64,000 bases of DNA from Rhizobium sp. NFR07 (GTDB lineage: Bacteria; Pseudomonadota; Alphaproteobacteria; Rhizobiales; Rhizobiaceae): assembly GCF_900111905.1 (NCBI RefSeq), contig NZ_FOKM01000002.1, positions 310,001 to 374,000 on the forward strand. The letters run 5' to 3'. Each line of letters starts with the position of its first letter. Position 1 is the first letter of the stretch. A program made the position numbers and the translations under genes. Shown here one piece after another: positions 59,144 through 64,000 of the stretch. Under the pieces are notes generated by a model. It had not been told where the DNA came from, searched no databases, and worked only from the letters and a program-made list of their open reading frames with translations.

Positions 59144-59662
59144 ATGACAAGCAAGATACCGGCCAGGACTTTCTGGCGTCATCTCCGTGCAGTTGCAATT
59201 GCAACCGCCCTGACCATGACGACGACCGTCGCGCTGGCAAACACCGAAACAACGACGAGCCGAAACGAGGGCATCATCCGTGACGCCTTCGAGGACTGGG
59301 CCGAGCGGGGCGGCGCCTTCACCCAGGTTCTGTCGCCCGACATTGTGTGGACAGTACGCGGCTCTGGAGCCTTCGCACGCACCTACAAGGGCGTCGAGAG
59401 TTTCGCCAACGACGCGTCCCGCCCGATCATATCCCGTCTAGCGAGCCCGCTTGTGCCGGAGGTTCATGACATATGGGCCATTGATGACAAGGTCATCGTG
59501 CGTTTCGATGCATCCGCACCCACGACAGCGGGCGGTACATACAGAAACGAATATCTCTGGATCCTGACCATGAAGGATGATGTCGTAGTCGAGTCTGAGG
59601 CTTTCCTCGATATGGTCAAATATCAGGAACTGGTCGATAGCGCGCCGCCGCGCGCGCAATAA
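59144..59662 (+). CDS. Secreted SnoaL/NTF2-like protein
   Basis: A 172-aa exported protein: signal HLRAVAIATALTMTTTVALA, then an NTF2-like ketosteroid-isomerase-type domain (IIRDAFEDWAERGGAFTQVLSPDIVWTVRGSGAFARTYKGVESFANDA...YRNEYLWILTMKDDVVVESEAFLDMVKYQEL). ATG 59144 follows GAGGAG. Function unknown; such domains bind small hydrophobic ligands. A strong terminator follows. Confidence 0.87.
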   Translation: MTSKIPARTFWRHLRAVAIATALTMTTTVALANTETTTSRNEGIIRDAFEDWAERGGAFTQVLSPDIVWTVRGSGAFARTYKGVESFANDASRPIISRLASPLVPEVHDIWAIDDKVIVRFDASAPTTAGGTYRNEYLWILTMKDDVVVESEAFLDMVKYQELVDSAPPRAQ

Positions 59663-59671
59663 ACATAAGGA

Positions 59672-59706
59672 AGCGGCGGCAGGTAGACCTGCCGCCGCGA
59701 CGTTTT
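59672..59706 (+). terminator. Rho-independent terminator
   Basis: GCGGCGGCAGG and CCTGCCGCCGC form an 11-bp stem with a 4-nt loop, followed by GACGTTTTCATTT. It ends the SnoaL-like gene. Confidence 0.85.
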
Positions 59707-60100
59707 CATTTCAGGCAGATCTGCCAAAAAGCCGGCCTATCCTTCAGGTGCGGCCTCCCTCGCGTCGGCGCGAGGACATCATTCCCACTCGAATATTTTT
59801 TTTATCCCTAAGATACTGATATAACTTCGAAAAATAAATTCAGCGGCCGAGTATGCCGTGTAAGGTACCGTCAAAAACCTAGCCTTTTGATTGTGCTGAG
59901 TTTTCAGGAACCAACCTAGCTGAAAAAATTCTGTGAACTATCGGCATCTATCGGCTGCTTCGCAGTGAGGCATAGATCGCAAATGTCGAATCCGATGCGC
60001 CGATAAAGTACCGTCAAAACCGGCAAAATCAATGCTCCCACTTGGCCATGGATCGGCGGGCTGAGATTGAACACATTGCATGGACGACAGAGGTTGAGAG
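59707..60100. other. AT-rich boundary interval with a 12-bp direct repeat
   Basis: From about 59790 the composition drops to clearly AT-rich (a TTTTTTTTA run and AAAAATAAATT) before the accessory genes. GTACCGTCAAAA occurs at 59865-59876 and again at 60008-60019. No gene is recognised. The change in composition suggests the left edge of an acquired segment. Confidence 0.6.
59865..60019. repeat. Pair of 12-bp direct repeats GTACCGTCAAAA
   Basis: Identical copies at 59865-59876 and 60008-60019, 143 bp apart, in the AT-rich interval before the accessory genes. They could be the edge of an insertion or regulatory half-sites; neither is established. Confidence 0.6.
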
Positions 60101-61444
60101 GTGAAGACAGTTTCTCGGGAAGAGCTTTACGAGTTGGTTTGGTCCAAACCCATGATCAAAGTTGCCGCAGATTATGGCGTTACGGGTACGGCGTTGAAGA
60201 AGACTTGTGATCGCCACCACATTCCAACACCAGAACGTGGATACTGGGCGAAACTAGAATTCGGCAAGCGGGTCAACAAGGAAGCGCTACCGCCACTGAC
60301 CACACCAAATTTGGCTATGGTCAGGATATCAGGAAGTTCCGAGCAGCATCTGTCTCCGTCGGTCCGCGAAGCCAAGGAAAAAGCTCGAGACAGGCTTCAC
60401 AAGCATGCCGCGGCTAAGCCGCTTCTCGTCCCTGCATCGGAACCGACGCTAAGCATCGTTGAACCGCCGTCTCTCGCTGCTACAAGGCGCGCGATTTCGA
60501 AAGCGCGTCCTGACGACCAAGGTTTCGCGTCGGTTCGCTCAAAAGGCGTTGTCCCGCCCAAAATTGCTCCGGCTTCCGTTGAACGGGGAATTCGGGTTCT
60601 AAGCCAGTTATTCGCTCTTGCAGAAACCCAAGGCCATTTGCCCAAGGCGACTGAAGACGGGTTAATGCTCATTGTCGAGAATGAATCAATTGCGTTCGGC
60701 CTGGAGGAACAGCCCGAGAAGACCTTGCATCAACCAACAACCGCGGAATTGAAGCGGCGAGATGAAAGGGCGCGCTGGGGTTACACCACCGATCCGTGGT
60801 CAAAGTACGACCAATTTCCATCCGGCCGGCTCGCTATCGTCATTCACGCCAACCCGTACTCGGGTCTTCGCCGCACTTACTCAGACGGAAAGACGCAAAC
60901 TCTGGAACGTATGCTGCCGGACATATTGGCAGGTTTCGTCGGGCACGCTGCCTACATTAGTGAGCGCCGGAGAGAATCCGACGAGCGGGAACGCCGCCAC
61001 CGGGAGGCCGAGGCTCGACGCCAGCGTGAAGAGGCATTCAATAGCCGCGAGAAGCGCCGCATGGAGTTTGTGGATGCAGTTCATGAGCAACTGACCCAAC
61101 GGGAAAAATTGAATGCAGTGCTCCGTCATCTCGAAGATGCTACGTCCGAGGATGCTGCAAGAGTGAGCGCAATGACGACTTGGGTCCGGCTGCGTCTGAA
61201 ACAGATCGACGCCCTGATCAGCCTCCATTTCCTCGACATCTCGGCGAGATCGTCGAAAGTCGATTTCGCCGAGCCAGACCCTGAAAAGCAGGAAGAGGGC
61301 AGCAGTGGCTACTACGGCTATCTTCCTTCGATCAGTCTTCAGCTGTGGTCCATCGATGATGAAAAGGAATTGGCCACCACCTGTTCCCCACTGGAATGGG
61401 CGAGCGCCGGGGCACTGGATGATGAAGATCAGGCGGATGGCTGA
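60101..61444 (+). CDS. Conserved hypothetical with N-terminal HTH-like domain and coiled coil
   Basis: A 447-aa protein, GTG start 60101 with GAGAG before it. Residues 1-60 (SREELYELVWSKPMIKVAADYGVTGTALKKTCDRHHIPTPERGYWAKLEFGK) are a conserved HTH-like motif I recall from many unnamed bacterial proteins. The middle (about 150-280) is mixed alpha/beta; 290-345 is a highly charged coiled coil (RRESDERERRHREAEARRQREEAFNSREKRRMEF); the C-terminus is helical with a possible beta end. Function unknown. It starts the accessory cluster and is convergent with the HEPN-like gene. Confidence 0.8.
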   Translation: MKTVSREELYELVWSKPMIKVAADYGVTGTALKKTCDRHHIPTPERGYWAKLEFGKRVNKEALPPLTTPNLAMVRISGSSEQHLSPSVREAKEKARDRLHKHAAAKPLLVPASEPTLSIVEPPSLAATRRAISKARPDDQGFASVRSKGVVPPKIAPASVERGIRVLSQLFALAETQGHLPKATEDGLMLIVENESIAFGLEEQPEKTLHQPTTAELKRRDERARWGYTTDPWSKYDQFPSGRLAIVIHANPYSGLRRTYSDGKTQTLERMLPDILAGFVGHAAYISERRRESDERERRHREAEARRQREEAFNSREKRRMEFVDAVHEQLTQREKLNAVLRHLEDATSEDAARVSAMTTWVRLRLKQIDALISLHFLDISARSSKVDFAEPDPEKQEEGSSGYYGYLPSISLQLWSIDDEKELATTCSPLEWASAGALDDEDQADG

Positions 61445-61521
61445 TGGCCGTCCGTCGCTGCACAATGGCCCGGGCGACGCCGCCTCAGCGGGCTTGCTTC
61501 GGGGGCGTGTTCCTTGCGCCT

Positions 61522-63291
61522 CTACTGCAAAAGATTCAGGTCCAGCAGCGACTGCGCGTACTTCTCGATAAAAAGCCGGGCATGCTTCATGCCGTCGCGC
61601 AGCTCGGCTTCGCTGATCTCATGGGCGCGATGGATGATCCCGTCACGCCGTCCGACCAGGGCACTCAGCTTGTCACGGTGCGCCAGCCGCTGCGGGGCCT
61701 GCAGCACACCGATCCGCTGCAGGGCGACCTGCAAGGCGCCGAGCGCTTCCCGGGGACCGAGCGTCTCGGTACCATTCTCGCGAAATGCCGACAGCGCCAG
61801 ATCGTCGCGACGCTCAAACAAACCGTAGAGAAACATTTCAACGGCATGCACTGTGGCGATGGCGGCGAGCCGCCGGTTGTTGGCACCACCTTCCAGCTGC
61901 AGCTCTTCCGCCTTGCGGAAAAAATCGCGCGCCATCAGAAGAAAGCCGTCCACCTGCGGCAGCATTTCATTCTGGCGCGCGAGATACTCAAGCACCAGCG
62001 CCGCGACGAAATCCTCCGCCCACGGATCAGCCTGCCAGCCTCCTAGTACGGTCTGGCCGGAGACCAGCCAGGCGTCGCCGGCCGCGAGCACATGCGGTAC
62101 ATCATCGACAAGGTCAGACCGGCGAATGGCCTCCATCGCGAGCGTCGTGGCGATGACCTCGGGAACGGCCTCACCCGCGTCCTGCGGGAGCGCACCCACG
62201 TTAGGAATGACTTGCGTGATCAGCCACGATACAGCCCTCCTGATCGCGTCATGATAACGGTCATCACCAAGTCGCTGCAGGGCCACGGTCGCCAATGCCG
62301 TGGCGCGAACGGCGGGGCGGGCGGCTCCTTCTCTGATCTCGCTCCAGTAGCCCAGCACATCCTGGCGGCGCACAAGGCGATCTGTCAGCACCGCGATTTC
62401 CCGCCGCAGATCGCCGACAAGTTTCGGGCTCCGCGAACAGCGCCAGAGCGCGTAGCCGATATCTTCAATCGGAGCGGCTGCTTCTCCCTCGCCAGCGCCG
62501 AGCGCAATCATAAGTGTTGCGCATTCTGACAACGCTTCGTCGAGGCGCGCGGTTTCCGTCGCGCTCCCATAGAGGCCGAGAAACCACGCCAGCGAGTAAG
62601 GCCAGTCGGCAGGCAGGTTCTGTCCTTCATCGTCCCTTGCAACGACGGCCACGACGGCATTTCGCCCTTCGGGCGTACGGGGTTCTATTCCCAGGATCGG
62701 GTATAGCTCAGGGGTCGGTTGCTGAAGGATGCGCGCGGGTACCAGCAACAGCGCCTTTTCGAGGGATGGAGGAAAATCTTCGAGTTCCTCCGCCAGCTCG
62801 CGGGCATCTCTCCTTCGATCCTCCCGACGCGCCTCGACATACTCACCGGCAACCACGGCGACGGTGCGCTGCGCCCGCTCCGCCGTGCCGGTGGCGATCA
62901 GTTCCTCCGGAATCTCGCCGTCCTTGATCGCCCAGTGGGTGCGGTGCTGCTCGAACTGCGCAATGCCGAGTTGATCTGCGATCCTCAAAACTGCCGCCCT
63001 GTCGAGATAAGCATGGTCAGGGTCCGGGTCGAAGTTGAAGGCCAGCTCGCCGCCCCGCCTGACGATGTTGCGGATGCGACCATGCCTGACCACGCGGGCA
63101 TGCGGGCCGCCAGCGCCGACCTCGTACATCAGCAGGGCCGGTATTTCCTCTAGCCGGCGCAATGTTTCAGGGCGGGCGAGATCAATAGCCTCGGCCTCCA
63201 CACCGCTATATTCCTTGAACCGGTCGACGGTTGAGGTGAAAGGCGCCGTTTCCCACCACTCGCCATTGCCGGAGACAAGCAAATTAAACAT
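61522..63291 (-). CDS. Large three-part protein with C-terminal HEPN-like domain
   Basis: A 589-aa soluble protein. About 1-140: an N-terminal domain of a type I recall from several bacterial defence/stress proteins, with RTHWAIKD at 117-124. About 255-440: helical repeats with aromatic turns (LGYWSEI, LGGWQADPWA), like an alpha/alpha-toroid or prenyltransferase-type repeat. About 470-589: a helical bundle ending in RRDGIIHRAH, an R-x4-H (Arg549, His554) as in HEPN ribonucleases. Together this suggests a toxin/effector that may cleave RNA, but the module match is by eye. ATG 63291 has a weak site. Convergent with the HTH/coiled-coil gene; divergent from the AbiEi-type gene. Confidence 0.7.
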   Translation of the reverse strand: MFNLLVSGNGEWWETAPFTSTVDRFKEYSGVEAEAIDLARPETLRRLEEIPALLMYEVGAGGPHARVVRHGRIRNIVRRGGELAFNFDPDPDHAYLDRAAVLRIADQLGIAQFEQHRTHWAIKDGEIPEELIATGTAERAQRTVAVVAGEYVEARREDRRRDARELAEELEDFPPSLEKALLLVPARILQQPTPELYPILGIEPRTPEGRNAVVAVVARDDEGQNLPADWPYSLAWFLGLYGSATETARLDEALSECATLMIALGAGEGEAAAPIEDIGYALWRCSRSPKLVGDLRREIAVLTDRLVRRQDVLGYWSEIREGAARPAVRATALATVALQRLGDDRYHDAIRRAVSWLITQVIPNVGALPQDAGEAVPEVIATTLAMEAIRRSDLVDDVPHVLAAGDAWLVSGQTVLGGWQADPWAEDFVAALVLEYLARQNEMLPQVDGFLLMARDFFRKAEELQLEGGANNRRLAAIATVHAVEMFLYGLFERRDDLALSAFRENGTETLGPREALGALQVALQRIGVLQAPQRLAHRDKLSALVGRRDGIIHRAHEISEAELRDGMKHARLFIEKYAQSLLDLNLLQ

Positions 63292-63364
63292 GCAGAATCA
63301 CTAACCTCATGCTGCCTTTCCCCCCATCCCAGTAACCCGCCCCACCGGCGGGTCTGGCTACTTT

Positions 63365-63463
63365 CTTTGAAAATATACAAATATGTGTACTCGTAATACC
63401 CGAGTCTGCAAAATCTCAAAGAGCGACTTGCCCACCTCTTTGAAAATATGGCATTATGTGTAC
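63365..63463. promoter_or_regulatory. 26-bp direct repeats upstream of the AbiEi-type gene
   Basis: CTTTGAAAATAT-n5-TATGTGTAC occurs at 63365-63390 (n5 ACAAA) and 63438-63463 (n5 GGCAT), 73 bp apart. The second copy ends one base before the start codon at 63465. AbiEi proteins repress their own promoter by binding repeated sites, and the position fits such an operator. Confidence 0.7.
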
Positions 63464-63464
63464 C

Positions 63465-64000
63465 ATGAGTGCACTAAAAGAAGACAAACTAAAGAACGTC
63501 CTCGAAGCGGTCCCTGCCGGCTTCGTCGTCGATGCGCCCTGGCTGGAGGCCCACGGCGTGAGCCGGTTCCTCACGCGCAAGTATATAGAGAGCGGCTGGT
63601 TGGAACGCCTCGAACGCGGGGTGTTCCGTCGTCCGGCCCCGCAGCCTGTCCCGCTCGACTGGCAGACCTGCCTTCTCTCGCTCCAGCATATCATGAACTA
63701 CCATGTGCATGCGGGCGGCGTTACCGCCCTTAGCCTGCAGGGCTACAGCCACTATCTGCCGCTCGGCGACTCTCCCCCCGTCTGGCTTTATGGCAGCGCC
63801 ACACCCACATGGCTTGCGCGCCTGAAGCTCGATGCGCCGCTGACATCGCGCGGCCTGTCCCTGTTCGGCGATCCGGCCCTCGGCCTCTCCGAAAGCAAGC
63901 CCGGCAGCGCCGCCACATTGCCATGGGGCTGGGCGCTGCGCATATCGACCCCGGAACGCGCGATCCTCGAAGCCCTCGACGAACTACCCGATCATCAAAG
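63465..64000 (+). CDS. AbiEi-type antitoxin/regulator (3' end outside window)
   Basis: ATG 63465 opens a frame to the end of the window (178 codons). It begins MSALKEDKLKNVLEAVPAGFVVDAPWLEAHGVSRFLTRKYIESGWLERLERGVFRRP, the N-terminal winged helix of AbiEi-type antitoxins, followed by a C-terminal domain (ALSLQGYSHYLPLG...PPVWLYGS...GLSLFGDPAL). In type IV toxin-antitoxin systems it represses its operon and counters AbiEii, a nucleotidyltransferase-like toxin; abiEii would be expected just beyond the window. The ribosome site is poor, so leaderless translation is possible. Confidence 0.85.
   Translation, partial: MSALKEDKLKNVLEAVPAGFVVDAPWLEAHGVSRFLTRKYIESGWLERLERGVFRRPAPQPVPLDWQTCLLSLQHIMNYHVHAGGVTALSLQGYSHYLPLGDSPPVWLYGSATPTWLARLKLDAPLTSRGLSLFGDPALGLSESKPGSAATLPWGWALRISTPERAILEALDELPDHQ

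Noticed and set aside
63365..63463. CRISPR repeat pair
   Set aside because: Only two copies, with an internal variable 5-mer, placed exactly at a start codon; an operator is more likely.

Overview
The window looks like a chromosomal segment of a Rhizobiaceae alphaproteobacterium (Rhizobium/Agrobacterium/Shinella type; genus not determinable from sequence alone). Evidence: high GC; an Irr-type iron control element in front of an MbfA-like ferritin/VIT1 gene; a PAS-PAS chemoreceptor; NrsF-type anti-sigma with an ECF sigma factor; VirC1-like orphan ParA; transglutaminase-like cysteine proteinase; and dispersed rhizobial palindromic repeats. No rRNA, tRNA, IS element or CRISPR array was seen.

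Layout. 1-5.6 kb: end of a Pro/Ala-rich membrane-anchored protein, a soluble chemoreceptor, a small unknown protein and a large hybrid histidine kinase. 5.6-6.6 kb: almost 1 kb without a convincing gene but with several hairpins. 6.6-19.1 kb: methyltransferase, YidB-like protein, MarR+GNAT operon with a palindromic operator, epoxide-hydrolase-like enzyme divergent from an HxlR regulator, lepA, two MFS transporters, XRE-cupin regulator+GNAT, a secreted esterase and a TetR regulator with a near-perfect operator. 19.1-24.2 kb: small protein, MFS gene broken by an apparent 1-nt frameshift, rpsU (non-ATG start) and two tandem TRAP solute-binding paralogues. 24.4-28.9 kb: mbfA under an ICE box, a cache-type HisKA_2 kinase, a BTLCP protease and a hydrolase. 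29.1-34.7 kb: translation core, infC (ATT start), rpmI, rplT, pheS, a GFA-family gene inserted between pheS and pheT, pheT. 34.7-43.2 kb: accessory redox metabolism (LysR/quinone oxidoreductase, MarR/tautomerase, three aldo-keto reductases, Gfo/Idh/MocA oxidoreductase). 43.2-46.6 kb: GtrA + GT2 divergent from a polytopic GT-C-like protein, an envelope glycan module. 47-59.7 kb: GTA-type head-spike base homologue, xseA, ParA/VirC1-like, cyclase, M29 aminopeptidase, ybaK, ArsC-like, 2H phosphoesterase, MGMT, YqaA, and an ECF sigma/anti-sigma pair.

The sigma/anti-sigma pair and a divergent secreted hydrolase gene each carry the same promoter-like signature (GTAACA-N16-CGAA), so a small self-contained stress regulon can be read directly from the DNA.

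The last ~4 kb (from ~59.8 kb) has a different character: an AT-rich boundary, direct repeats, a widely distributed but uncharacterised HTH/coiled-coil protein, a large protein joining an N-terminal domain of unknown function, an alpha-toroid-like middle and a C-terminal HEPN-like domain (R-x4-H), and an AbiEi-type antitoxin gene cut by the window end behind a 26-bp direct repeat. This is the best candidate for an undescribed (probably defence-related) system. Many starts given here were moved from the longest reading frame to a start with a convincing ribosome binding site; the reason is stated in each entry.
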